From assembly GCA_903872155.1 (NCBI GenBank), contig CAIQJP010000099.1:22921-86920 (forward strand): a stretch of DNA of 64,000 bases. The letters run 5' to 3'. The stretch is from an uncultured Actinomycetes bacterium (GTDB lineage: Bacteria; Actinomycetota; Acidimicrobiia; Acidimicrobiales; Ilumatobacteraceae). How positions within the stretch are numbered: the stretch's first letter is position 1; every line of letters begins with the position of its first letter. This document shows positions 27,502 to 36,030 of this stretch, in pieces. The notes under the pieces were generated by a model that saw nothing but the letters and a program-made list of their open reading frames with translations, searched no databases and was not told where the DNA came from. A program made the position numbers and the translations under genes.

Positions 27502-28347
27502 GTGGCACATCATGCATACGGGGTTGGATCAGGTGGCATCGCCGGCGTCGGCTCGCGCCAAACAATATTGGCGTACTACAGCATGCGCGGCGTCGATTTT
27601 GAACAACGAGTAGCAGCCGCATCGGCTGCTGGCTTTGATGGCATCGGATTTGGAGTGGGCGAATACTTACAACTGCGTGCGAATGGAACGAGTGACGACG
27701 ACTTCAAGCAAGTGCTGTCTCAACACAACATTCGCATTCTTGAACTTGAAGCTCTTCGACTCGTCGACGACAAGTCAGCGCTTGACTTTGAACATGTGGC
27801 CAGAACATTCGGAGCAGAGCGCATACAAGTCATCGCCCCATTTGGTGCGAACAAAGACATTGACCTTGATGTTGCAGCGCAATGGCTCGGCGCCTTAGCA
27901 GAACGCACTGCTGACGCGGATGTGCATTATGCACTTGAGTTTTTGCCGCCAACAAAGGTTCCAGACATTGCAACTGCACAGAATTTTGTTCGCCGAAGTG
28001 GGCATCCAAATGTTGGTCTCTGCGTTGACACATGGCATGTATTCCGCGGTGCTGGCGTGTCGTCGCTCGCGGATCTTGATTATTCGCTGGTCAAGAATAT
28101 TCAAGTTGATGACGGAACAATGACGCCAAGTATGGACGACTACATTCAGGATTGCATCCACAATCGTGAGCTTCTCGGTGCAGGCGAATTTGATCTCCAA
28201 CAGTTCTTTGAATTAACGCCGCCCAACGCTCCTATCAGTGTCGAGATCATCGACGACGATCTTGATCTGATTCCGGCTTTCGAGCGGGCTCAACTTCAGG
28301 CGTCATCTCTACAACGCTTAATGGCGCGCCGCGATCGGCAAGACTGA
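27502..28347 (+). CDS. Xylose-isomerase-like TIM-barrel protein (sugar phosphate isomerase/epimerase family)
   Basis: 281 residues from a GTG at 27502 that follows GGAGG (27493-27497). The AP2Ec-type TIM barrel shows ASAAGFDGIGFGVGEYLQL, YALEFLPPTKVPD and GLCVDTWHVFRG, with His and Glu/Asp placed as metal ligands. Members isomerise sugars, cleave inositol derivatives or act as endonucleases; in catabolic clusters they are often dehydratases or isomerases of unknown substrate. It is divergent from a Rieske oxygenase, and an SDR follows after 34 nt. Confidence 0.75.
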   Translation: MAHHAYGVGSGGIAGVGSRQTILAYYSMRGVDFEQRVAAASAAGFDGIGFGVGEYLQLRANGTSDDDFKQVLSQHNIRILELEALRLVDDKSALDFEHVARTFGAERIQVIAPFGANKDIDLDVAAQWLGALAERTADADVHYALEFLPPTKVPDIATAQNFVRRSGHPNVGLCVDTWHVFRGAGVSSLADLDYSLVKNIQVDDGTMTPSMDDYIQDCIHNRELLGAGEFDLQQFFELTPPNAPISVEIIDDDLDLIPAFERAQLQASSLQRLMARRDRQD

Positions 28348-28381
28348 AAGTCACGAGCTTTACTTAGAGTACGGAGCCACC

Positions 28382-29179
28382 ATGATCCCCGACTATTCAT
28401 CACGAACCTTGAACGATCTCACCTCGCTTCTTGGCAAACGAGCCGTTGTCACTGGCGGAGCTAGGGGAATCGGCGCGGCAACTGTTGCGCGGCTTGCCGA
28501 AGCCGGAGCCGACGTACTTGTGACCGATATTGATGAAGCTGGAGCAGCAGCTACGGCAACAGCTGTTGCAGCGCAAACTGGACGAAAAGTACTCAGCACC
28601 CGTATCGACATCGGCGATACATCAACAATCATCGCGGCGGCAGATCTGTGCGTTGAAAAACTTGGTGGTCTCGATATCTGGGTGAATAACGCGGGCATCT
28701 ACCCCACCACTGGACCAGCAATAGATGCCGCCGATGATTTCATCGATCGATTAATGCACATCAACGTGCGTGGCAATTTTGCTTGCGCCCGCGAGGCTGC
28801 ACGGCGCATGAATGGTGGAGTCATCGTGAACCTTGCTTCAACCACGGGCTTTCGAGCCGCTCCAGGCATCAGTGCGTACGTCATGTCAAAACATGCGGTC
28901 GTGGGAATGACCAAAAGTCTGGCCCTTGAATTTGGACCCAAGAATATTCGTGTTGTGGGAGTCGCTCCTGGCCCCATTGACACACCAGGGGTTCAAGACC
29001 AGTTGGCTCCTCTCAAGGCAGCCGGCTTAGATGTGGGCGCACGGATGAGCCAAACCCTCTTGGGTCGAGCCGGCCAAGCCGACGACATTGCACGAGTGAT
29101 CTTGTTCTTGGCATCCGATATGGCCGCTTGGATCACCGGAGAAGTGGTTGCCGTTGATGCTGGATCACTTGCGGGCTAA
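28382..29179 (+). CDS. Short-chain dehydrogenase/reductase
   Basis: 265-residue classical SDR with TGGARGIG at the cofactor site, NNAGIYP, catalytic Ser in NLASTTGF and YVMSK as YxxxK. The C-terminus ends VDAGSLAG as in the family. A GGAG tract precedes the ATG. It lies between the TIM-barrel gene and a kinase-like gene on the same strand, so it is probably part of a plus-strand operon from 27502 to 31590. It would oxidise a hydroxylated product of the neighbouring oxygenases; that link is inference. Confidence 0.9.
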   Translation: MIPDYSSRTLNDLTSLLGKRAVVTGGARGIGAATVARLAEAGADVLVTDIDEAGAAATATAVAAQTGRKVLSTRIDIGDTSTIIAAADLCVEKLGGLDIWVNNAGIYPTTGPAIDAADDFIDRLMHINVRGNFACAREAARRMNGGVIVNLASTTGFRAAPGISAYVMSKHAVVGMTKSLALEFGPKNIRVVGVAPGPIDTPGVQDQLAPLKAAGLDVGARMSQTLLGRAGQADDIARVILFLASDMAAWITGEVVAVDAGSLAG

Positions 29180-29225
29180 TCAAAAGACTTCCTTCGCCTG
29201 CTAGACAAACACAGGGGGTAATGAG

Positions 29226-30320
29226 ATGAGTCAACCAAAGATTCCGCTGACGGCCGACACGATTGATGCTGTATGGCTCAATCAAGCATTTGACGGTTCG
29301 GTCGCGACGATCACCAACGTGAGGGCCGAACGTTTAGGTGAAGGCGTCGGCTTACTAGGCGAAGTCACACGTTTACATTTGAGTTACGCCGCAAATTCGT
29401 CTGGCCCACAACCAGCGAGCATGATCGCCAAATGTCAAGCGGCTGCTCCCGGAAATGTTTTCATGTCTCAGGCCATGGGTTTTTACGAACGTGAATCTTC
29501 GTTCTACAAACAATTCTCTCAATCAATTAATTTGCGAGTTCCGTATTGCTACTACACCGATGTCGATCCAGCAGGTGCTCCGTACATCGTTCTGTTAGAA
29601 GAAATCACCAACCCCCGAATGGTTGATCAAGTTGTCGGCGCCAATTTCGAAGACAGTGCCGCAATTCTTGATCAGGCCGTCAAATTACATAGTCATTTTT
29701 GGGATAACGAATTGTTGTGGTCACTCGAGTGGTTGCCACCGATGAACAATCCGCTGTATCGCGCAGCACGCGAAATGGCCGAACCAAAGCTTGAATCGTT
29801 TATCGCCACTTGGTCGCCCCATGTTGAAGCCGACACGATGCAGTGGATGCGCGAACTGACCCCGAAGTATCCAGACATGGTCGACTGGTGGGTCGAACAG
29901 GGCAATGCCACGTTCTCACATACCGACTTTCGTGCTGACAACTTTTTGTTTGGTGGTTCAGCAGGCGTTGGAGTCGTGACTGTTCTCGATTTTCAATTAA
30001 GTGCCCGCCATGTCGGCATGTGGGATGTCGCTAACTTCCTTGGTCAATCGGTGACTATTGAAAATCGACGTGAATGGGAAAAGACATTGGTTCGTCGCTA
30101 TTACGACGGACTGATTGCTGCAGGAGTCCCCGACTACTCATGGGACCGTTGCTGGCGCGACTATCGCTACTGCTTGTTGCATCAGGCTTGGTCACAAGTT
30201 GCGGTCAGCGATATTGATCCTGGCAACGATCGAGGGCGAGCCTTGTTACATGCCATGATCACCCGCGTTTTTGCTGCTGCGCACGACTTGCAATCTGGCG
30301 ACCTGCTCAGCGAATTCTGA
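29226..30320 (+). CDS. Aminoglycoside-phosphotransferase-like kinase (ecdysteroid-kinase type)
   Basis: 364-residue protein of the kinase-like fold. The Brenner-type catalytic motif reads SHTDFRADNFLFGG (His-x-Asp-x4-Asn), followed by the metal-binding Asp in VLDFQLSARHVGMWD. Similar proteins occur at 39861 and 52437, each beside Rieske or thiolase genes. They may phosphorylate a hydroxylated, hydrophobic substrate to trap or activate it. Drug resistance is unlikely from context. ATG 29226 follows a GGGGG tract at 29214-29218. A Rieske gene follows after 16 nt. Confidence 0.82.
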   Translation: MSQPKIPLTADTIDAVWLNQAFDGSVATITNVRAERLGEGVGLLGEVTRLHLSYAANSSGPQPASMIAKCQAAAPGNVFMSQAMGFYERESSFYKQFSQSINLRVPYCYYTDVDPAGAPYIVLLEEITNPRMVDQVVGANFEDSAAILDQAVKLHSHFWDNELLWSLEWLPPMNNPLYRAAREMAEPKLESFIATWSPHVEADTMQWMRELTPKYPDMVDWWVEQGNATFSHTDFRADNFLFGGSAGVGVVTVLDFQLSARHVGMWDVANFLGQSVTIENRREWEKTLVRRYYDGLIAAGVPDYSWDRCWRDYRYCLLHQAWSQVAVSDIDPGNDRGRALLHAMITRVFAAAHDLQSGDLLSEF

Positions 30321-30336
30321 CGAGGCCCTTACCGCT

Positions 30337-31590
30337 ATGACTCCCGAACTTGTCGCTCGTCTCACTGCTGAAATGCAATATGAGTTTGACCGCACCGCAC
30401 CACCCGAGGGATTCCCCAAATTCCATGACATCCCGGTTGAGCGGTTTACCTCTGATGAGTTTTGGGATCTTGAACAGAAATACTTATGGCCACGCTCGTG
30501 GGTCTTGGCTGGCCGGGCCGAAGATATTCCCAATGTCGGCGACTTCTTCACTTTTGATGACTTACGCGTGCCGATACTTCTGATTCGAGGCAAAGATTTA
30601 CAAGTTCGCGCGTTCTACAACACCTGCCAACATCGCGGTGCACCAGTTGTACGTGAAACATCAGGATCCTCCAAGCTTTTGCGTTGTCAATATCACTCGT
30701 GGTCATACGACATTGATAACGGGAAATTGGTTTCGGTTCCTGATGAGCGAGATTTTGTTGATCTCGATAAGACCGAACGTTGTCTTCCTTCGATCTCGTG
30801 TGAAATCTGGGACAACTGGATTTTTATCAATCAAGATCCTGAGGCAATGGCGTTCTCCGATCACATCGGCAAGATCGCCGATGAAATGTCGGAGTTTCAG
30901 GGTGCCACATTACGTACAGTCGCCAAACAAAGCGAGATCGTTCCATGTAACTGGAAGGTCACTGCCGAGGCGTTCCTTGAGGTATACCACTTCCGGCATA
31001 TTCATAGTCGCAACGGCGAGAGTCTCCTAGATAACCGTGGAGCAACCATGGGACTTCTCCCCAACGGTTGCTCACGCATGGTGACACCGTTTTCAAAAAC
31101 TTCTTACTCGGCACTCGGCATGAACAATTGGGACGATTACAAACATGTTGTGATCCCCGGCTTCACCGATTTAGAAACCGTGAACGACATGGTTCGTTGC
31201 ACGAGTTCTGCGTACGGCATCTTTCCTAACCTCATCACGCCGATCGCTGCGTACGGATTTCCATTTATCACCTTCTGGCCCATTGATAAGCAGACCACAC
31301 GAATTGATTGGACTCATTACGCCCCCATCGATTTTGATCCGAAGGAAGGTTTGCCGACCAACTGGCAGATGAGACTCGACAACTTCAAACTCATTATGGA
31401 AGAAGATTTTTGGAATATGGCGCCAATGCAGAGGTCGCTTGAATCACCAGCCATGCGCGGCATGCCCATCAATTATCAAGAACGTCGTATTTGGAATTTC
31501 CACGAACAACTAGACCGAGTCATTGGCATTGATCGAATTCCTGCGTCAATGCGCGTTGAACAATTGCTCAGCAGCTACATCGAGAGCTAA
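30337..31590 (+). CDS. Rieske non-haem iron oxygenase, alpha subunit
   Basis: 417 residues. Rieske ligands Cys97, His99, Cys117 and His120 (CQHRG ... CQYHSW). The iron site is in EVYHFRHIHSRNG. It differs clearly from the other three Rieske proteins in the window, being shorter and with CQYHSW instead of CPFHGW or CPFHGF. The ATG at 30337 gives the family N-terminus; the longer frame overlaps the kinase gene. It is the last gene of the 27502-31590 run and converges with a SnoaL-like gene 3 nt away. Confidence 0.9.
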   Translation: MTPELVARLTAEMQYEFDRTAPPEGFPKFHDIPVERFTSDEFWDLEQKYLWPRSWVLAGRAEDIPNVGDFFTFDDLRVPILLIRGKDLQVRAFYNTCQHRGAPVVRETSGSSKLLRCQYHSWSYDIDNGKLVSVPDERDFVDLDKTERCLPSISCEIWDNWIFINQDPEAMAFSDHIGKIADEMSEFQGATLRTVAKQSEIVPCNWKVTAEAFLEVYHFRHIHSRNGESLLDNRGATMGLLPNGCSRMVTPFSKTSYSALGMNNWDDYKHVVIPGFTDLETVNDMVRCTSSAYGIFPNLITPIAAYGFPFITFWPIDKQTTRIDWTHYAPIDFDPKEGLPTNWQMRLDNFKLIMEEDFWNMAPMQRSLESPAMRGMPINYQERRIWNFHEQLDRVIGIDRIPASMRVEQLLSSYIES

Positions 31591-31593
31591 AAC

Positions 31594-32061
31594 TCAGCCT
31601 CGCGAAACCGCGGGGTTGCCGTCAGTCCACATCACGACAAGGCGGCGAAAACTGATACGCCATCCTTCTGATGTGCGCTTCAACTGATCTTCATAACGAC
31701 CAGCAATAATGAAGTTGGTTCCGCCATGGGCAGCTTGACGAACATGTTGCGCCTGCAAATAGCAACGACATGTTGCCGTATCACCCTGAACATTGATCTG
31801 ATGATTCGAGATGAGATGTTGAGTCTCGTCCATTCGCGAGAGCGCGGTTTCAACGCGCTTCTTTATTGCTGCACGGCCGATGACATCTTCTAAAAGGTCG
31901 CCGGTGGCGTCTTCAGTGAACACCGTGTCGAGCACTGCCCAGTCTTTGGTATCGAGTGCCCAGCAATAGCGGTTTGTCACATCAATAATTGCCGCTCGAT
32001 CAATCAGTAACTGATGCGCTTCACCGTTAGGCAATGTGTCAATCGTTTGAATTTCAAACAT
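31594..32061 (-). CDS. SnoaL/NTF2-fold protein
   Basis: 155 residues with the pattern LLIDRAAIIDVTNRYCWALD, then VFTEDATGDL and a basic C-terminus WRISFRRLVVMW. This layout resembles SnoaL-like proteins and the small beta subunits of ring-hydroxylating oxygenases. The nearest oxygenase gene is convergent rather than co-directional, so a subunit role is only a possibility. Start at 32061 follows AGAGGGGGACG. Function not assignable further. Confidence 0.78.
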   Translation of the reverse strand: MFEIQTIDTLPNGEAHQLLIDRAAIIDVTNRYCWALDTKDWAVLDTVFTEDATGDLLEDVIGRAAIKKRVETALSRMDETQHLISNHQINVQGDTATCRCYLQAQHVRQAAHGGTNFIIAGRYEDQLKRTSEGWRISFRRLVVMWTDGNPAVSRG

Positions 32062-32114
32062 CTCGTCCCCCTCTATCTCGTCTTAACCGTAGTCGGGTAT
32101 GACACGCTAGGGAC

Positions 32115-32597
32115 ATGTCCATCCTCGATCGACCAGTACAAATTGCTTACAGCGCCCCAGGGACCAACACCCTCGAAGAGGCCGCCAACGAATTTCGCCA
32201 ACGCACCAGCTGCGGTCCTTTCGTTTTTGCCCACCACATAGAGATCAACTCGTGCACGATCAATGGAGTGGCGAGCACATTCGATCATTCGTCGGCTTAC
32301 GGCTGGTGGGGCGAGATCATGGTTGAGCTCGTACGCGAACACACCGCACCTCTAGGACCAAGCCCATCGGGATTACATCACATGGCATTCATGGTTGATT
32401 CGTTACAAGTCGGCGTTGATTGGTGCGCACAGCAAGGTTGGCCTCTCACCCTTCATGCCCAAACGAGCGGCGGACAAGAGTTTGTCTTTTGCGACGCACG
32501 ACACGACCTCGGACATTTCATCGAAATGTACGAACCGTCCGAACGTTTACTCAACTTCTACGACTACGTCAAGAATCTTGCGTCAACCCCATCGTGA
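32115..32597 (+). CDS. VOC (glyoxalase-like) family protein
   Basis: 160-residue vicinal-oxygen-chelate protein with two beta-alpha-beta modules. Possible metal ligands are in AHHIEIN, GLHHMAFMVDSL and GHFIEMYEP. The length suits a single-chain glyoxalase, epimerase or extradiol-type enzyme; the substrate is unknown. It is divergent from the SnoaL-like gene. The TGA stop lies inside the first arm of palindrome copy 3. Confidence 0.82.
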   Translation: MSILDRPVQIAYSAPGTNTLEEAANEFRQRTSCGPFVFAHHIEINSCTINGVASTFDHSSAYGWWGEIMVELVREHTAPLGPSPSGLHHMAFMVDSLQVGVDWCAQQGWPLTLHAQTSGGQEFVFCDARHDLGHFIEMYEPSERLLNFYDYVKNLASTPS

Positions 32598-32648
32598 TTC
32601 TGGTGTGGATTTGTTGCGTATAGCGCAACAAATCCACACCAGAATCAC
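32594..32648. repeat. Dispersed palindrome copy 3, perfect 25-bp arms
   Basis: The left arm (32594-32618) begins GTGATTCTGGTGTGG. The right arm (32624-32648) is its exact complement, with a 5-nt TATAG loop. It shares the outer GTGATTCTGGTGT arm and a CTATA/TATAG centre with copies 1 and 2. It lies between the convergent VOC and carotenoid-oxygenase genes and contains the VOC stop codon. Confidence 0.85.
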
Positions 32649-32665
32649 AAGGTCTTCAGAAATTT

Positions 32666-34021
32666 TCACATGGTTGAGTCGTCGACCCAACTTCCGTGGA
32701 AGCCGAATGGAACACGCTGCGGCAGATGTACACGAGCGACTGGTGCCTTGGAAAGATCGCTGGCATCCAAAATGACCAAGTCGGTTGAATCGGTTGCGTC
32801 GTCATACACGAATCCCATGGCGTAGCCCTCATCTTCGTTGGCCGACGCAGAATCCTGCACGAAGACAAACTCACCAGGATGGGCATTCGGCCCAAGATCA
32901 TGAATGGTCTTTGACCCATTGCTCATGTCGTATCGCGCCACCACGCCAGGCTCGCCCATTTCTCCAGTCGCGCCGGGACGTGAACCCGCAACCCAGCCGT
33001 AACGGTGCTTCAAACCCACAACGCGATCATCCACTCGTGGGAATGCATGGGCCCAGTCGTCAATTTGAGTTTCGCGTACGGCGCCAGTCTTCATGTTAAA
33101 TGCCCAGCGATACATGTAGCACGGCTCGAAACTGTCCATTGATCCGCGCCACATTGATTCATGGCGACCAACATCACAAATCACTTCATCACCATCGACG
33201 TACGCATTCAGTGGGTGGAAGACATAGCACGGGTCGACGTTGAACCAGCGCACATCCTTATCGGTGCCCATGCGCGGCATGATGCCGATACGGGCTCCGT
33301 AGTTGTCATCCCAACCAATGGGCGGAAGTCCTTCCGCCATCTTGTCGAGATTGAACACCACGGGTAGGTCCATGAAAATTGCATGATCTCGAGTGATCAT
33401 GAAGTCATGCATCATCGTGCCGGCCGGGACAGTGATATCTGCCGTATGCACCAACTGACCATTGCCATCAAGGACGTGATAGGTCAAAAATGGTGCGACT
33501 GCTGAATAACCAAAGAAATGCAATTCATTGGTTTCGGGGCACAACTTTGGGTGCGCGGTAAATGCCGTTTTCAGCTTTCCGCCGAAGTCGTCACTGCCAA
33601 TGGTTTCAAGTTCTCGCGAAAGCTCCCAAGGCAAGTGACCTTCTTCTAAAGCCCAAATACGACCTGCGTGTCCGAGCACATGGGTGTTTGCTGCACTTGC
33701 CGTCGGATCGAACATGGTCTCGGGGTCCATTGCATCAAGACCCTTTTCCCACTTCGGGGTACGCACATAGCGGTTGCGGTACCACTTCGCCTGACCGCCT
33801 TCGAGACGTACTCCGTGAACCATGCCGTCACCGAAGAACCAGTGGCCGGCTTGACCATCTTTCGGGTTCGATCCATTGCGCACGTATAAGCCCGACAAAC
33901 TCTTCGGAATTGAACCAGTCACTCGCAAATTGGTGTCGGTGATTTCGTTGAAGACTGGCGCGTAATTTCCTCGCAAAAACCACGGCGTCTTTTCCGAATC
34001 TCGGTCGATCATGTCAGTCAT
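32666..34021 (-). CDS. Carotenoid cleavage oxygenase family protein
   Basis: 451-residue beta-propeller iron enzyme of the RPE65/lignostilbene dioxygenase family. The N-terminal family segment IPKSLSGLYVRNGSNP is present. Candidate iron-ligand histidines are in TAHPKLC, MMHDFMI, FHPLNAY and GFHGSW, so all four are kept. It would oxidatively split a conjugated or stilbene-like double bond. Start MTDMID at 34021 follows GGGGGA. It ends an eight-gene minus-strand run that starts at 39710. Whether the substrate is an apocarotenoid or a plant phenolic is not visible. Confidence 0.9.
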   Translation of the reverse strand: MTDMIDRDSEKTPWFLRGNYAPVFNEITDTNLRVTGSIPKSLSGLYVRNGSNPKDGQAGHWFFGDGMVHGVRLEGGQAKWYRNRYVRTPKWEKGLDAMDPETMFDPTASAANTHVLGHAGRIWALEEGHLPWELSRELETIGSDDFGGKLKTAFTAHPKLCPETNELHFFGYSAVAPFLTYHVLDGNGQLVHTADITVPAGTMMHDFMITRDHAIFMDLPVVFNLDKMAEGLPPIGWDDNYGARIGIMPRMGTDKDVRWFNVDPCYVFHPLNAYVDGDEVICDVGRHESMWRGSMDSFEPCYMYRWAFNMKTGAVRETQIDDWAHAFPRVDDRVVGLKHRYGWVAGSRPGATGEMGEPGVVARYDMSNGSKTIHDLGPNAHPGEFVFVQDSASANEDEGYAMGFVYDDATDSTDLVILDASDLSKAPVARVHLPQRVPFGFHGSWVDDSTM

Positions 34022-34061
34022 TTTGTTCCCCCGAACAGTTGATTGGTTTCTTGTTGTATTT

Positions 34062-34466
34062 CTAGCGAACTTCGTTCCACCATGGTGCCACTTGCGCAGC
34101 AAATCTTTTGGCGTATGAGCGAGTTAATTCATCAAGTGAATCACTCAGATCCTGATTCTCGGTCGGCGGGAGTTCAGATCCACCTTGCACTGGGTCGACC
34201 CACTCAAGTCTCAATCCCGCAAGAACGGACCCCAGCAACGGTGAAGCGATTTCGTGATGCTCACTCGTTTGATGCGCAATGAAAGCCCGAAAATCGGTAA
34301 AGGCCAAAAGTGTGTAATACGTCTGGGGTTCTGAACCCCGCCAATACTCATAGCGCAACAATCCAGGTTCGCTACTGTGACTCGCCCCATACAGATCTTT
34401 GGAGATCTGCTCGAACTGAGTCTCACAACCGGGCTTCACTTTAATGTGGGCGAGAATCGTGGCCAT
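34062..34466 (-). CDS. Antibiotic-biosynthesis-monooxygenase (ABM) fold protein
   Basis: 134 residues. The first 90 match the ABM ferredoxin-like fold, with MATILAHIKVKPGCETQFEQ, SEPGLLRYEYWRG and a His pair around HQTSEHHE. Such small proteins are cofactor-free monooxygenases or haem-degrading or quinone-forming enzymes. A C-terminal extension of about 40 residues ends PWWNEVR and is not typical. It lies 40 nt before the carotenoid-oxygenase gene, in the same operon. Confidence 0.75.
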   Translation of the reverse strand: MATILAHIKVKPGCETQFEQISKDLYGASHSSEPGLLRYEYWRGSEPQTYYTLLAFTDFRAFIAHQTSEHHEIASPLLGSVLAGLRLEWVDPVQGGSELPPTENQDLSDSLDELTRSYAKRFAAQVAPWWNEVR

Positions 34467-34500
34467 GGCGACACCGTAACAAATCTGCTGATTCTAAAAA

Positions 34501-35451
34501 TCAGCCGACGAGCTTTTCGCTTAAGGACCACAACGCCGATGCTCGGGCTGGGTCGACCGCTCGAGCCGCAACTCCCCCGTCGTCAAGCTCGTCATCAGGA
34601 ACAACTGCGCTCACATTGCAGTCCTCGCAATACTCTCCACCACGTCCATCTAGCAACGCCGATGTTGCCGCCCACACTGATGTTGCAGCACCTTGTTCGG
34701 GCGACTTCCACGCCATTGCTGTTGGCCGTTCGGACAGACGAGTGATCAACGAGGTCAAAGTTTCTTCGGTCATGTATCGACTGAGTTCAGTATGAATCAC
34801 ACCAGGGTGAACTGCAAAAGCGCGTACACCTTGATCGCGATAGCGACGATCAATTTCAACTGCGTGCAAAACATTGCACGTCTTCGCTGCACCATAGGCC
34901 AAGAACGGTTCATAATCACGGCGCTCAAAGTTCACATCATCAAAGTCAACATCACCCATTCGGTGGCCCGCCGAACTCAAGACAACGACGCGGGCCGGCG
35001 CCGACTCAACGAGACGCGGCAACAGATCGCGAGCCAACAAGAAATGCCCAAGATGATCGACTCCGAACTGTTGCTCGAATCCATCAACAGTGTGACCAAG
35101 CGGCGTGGCCATAATTCCGGCATTCAAAATGAGACCATGAAGTGGAACATTGCGCGCCATGAACTCGGCAGCCGCAGCACGTACTGATGTCAATGATCCC
35201 AAGTCAAGAATCAGACTTTCTAATTTTGCATCAGGATGAGCCGCACGAATTCCGACAGCAGCAGTTTCATTCTTTGCGACGTCACGCGCAGCCATGACCA
35301 CTATTGCGCCCTTGGACGCCAAGGCTCGAGAGGTTTCGAGACCCAGCCCTCCAGATGCACCTGTCACTAAAAAGCGGCGACCCTGCAGATCAAGACCAGC
35401 CAGTACTTCGTCAGTTGTAGATGTCGCAGAAAAGCCACTATTTGTTGTCAT
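34501..35451 (-). CDS. Short-chain dehydrogenase/reductase (retinol-dehydrogenase-like)
   Basis: 316-residue SDR with the longer, retinol-dehydrogenase/WWOX-type layout: TGASGGLG at the cofactor site, LNAGIM, catalytic Ser in VLSSAGHR and YGAAK. Residues such as GVDHLGHFLL between them are typical for this subgroup. It lies within the eight-gene minus-strand run with VOC, CoA ligase and carotenoid-oxygenase genes. An apocarotenoid or steroid alcohol substrate would suit the neighbours but is not shown. Confidence 0.88.
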   Translation of the reverse strand: MTTNSGFSATSTTDEVLAGLDLQGRRFLVTGASGGLGLETSRALASKGAIVVMAARDVAKNETAAVGIRAAHPDAKLESLILDLGSLTSVRAAAAEFMARNVPLHGLILNAGIMATPLGHTVDGFEQQFGVDHLGHFLLARDLLPRLVESAPARVVVLSSAGHRMGDVDFDDVNFERRDYEPFLAYGAAKTCNVLHAVEIDRRYRDQGVRAFAVHPGVIHTELSRYMTEETLTSLITRLSERPTAMAWKSPEQGAATSVWAATSALLDGRGGEYCEDCNVSAVVPDDELDDGGVAARAVDPARASALWSLSEKLVG

Positions 35452-35503
35452 GTCCGAAGCGTACGTTTGCGATGCTCACACCAACGAGACGAGGACTCAA
35501 CAA

Positions 35504-35977
35504 TCAGCCAAGGGGCCCACCGGCGAACCAACGGTCAAACATTGGTTTGATTGCACTCCACACCAGTTCAACGATCAAACCACTCGGAGGCTGTACATAC
35601 GTAAATGCCCCATAACCCTTATCAGGAGAAGCTTGTGCCATCGCCAACGTCCAACCCTTGGCAACAAGAGCTTCGGTTTCGCCCTTGACGTCATCGCTCC
35701 ATACTCCGACGTGATGGATACCTGGATTCGTTCGTCCGTCCCAAATTGATCCGGGTGCACCTTCAAGCAGTTCAATGTGCTGCGGACCTTCGGCTGAGTA
35801 TGTGAACTTCAAAGGAATGGTTTGCTCGCCGCCTGCTGGTGTCCACACGTGCTGCTCACGCTCTTGCGGTTCACACCACGTCACGCTCAATGATTCGCCT
35901 AATTCTTTCATCGCTAACTCAAGATTCGGAACTCGAATGCCTTGGTGATAGCAACGGGTGTAGTCAACTGTTCCCAT
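35504..35977 (-). CDS. VOC (glyoxalase-like) family protein
   Basis: 157 residues from MGTVDYTRCYHQG at 35977; the frame extends further upstream but would overlap the CoA ligase gene and lacks family similarity. Metal-site candidates are in CYHQGIRVPNLELAM, IELLEGAPG, GIHHVGVWSDD and GLIVELVW. It is distinct from the VOC protein at 32115. Embedded in the operon behind the CoA ligase with a 53-nt gap. The reaction is unknown. Confidence 0.82.
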   Translation of the reverse strand: MGTVDYTRCYHQGIRVPNLELAMKELGESLSVTWCEPQEREQHVWTPAGGEQTIPLKFTYSAEGPQHIELLEGAPGSIWDGRTNPGIHHVGVWSDDVKGETEALVAKGWTLAMAQASPDKGYGAFTYVQPPSGLIVELVWSAIKPMFDRWFAGGPLG

Positions 35978-36030
35978 AACATCCTCTTTCAATTGTCTCA
36001 TTTGGTAGCGATCAATAGTTCTGGAATTCA

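Noticed and set aside
32085..32105. TTAACCGTAGTCGGGTAT as an operator copy
   Set aside because: Arms resemble site C but with extra central bases; alignment to the motif fails.
32073..32342. 89-codon minus-strand frame overlapping the VOC gene
   Set aside because: Lies over the VOC start and has no recognisable features.
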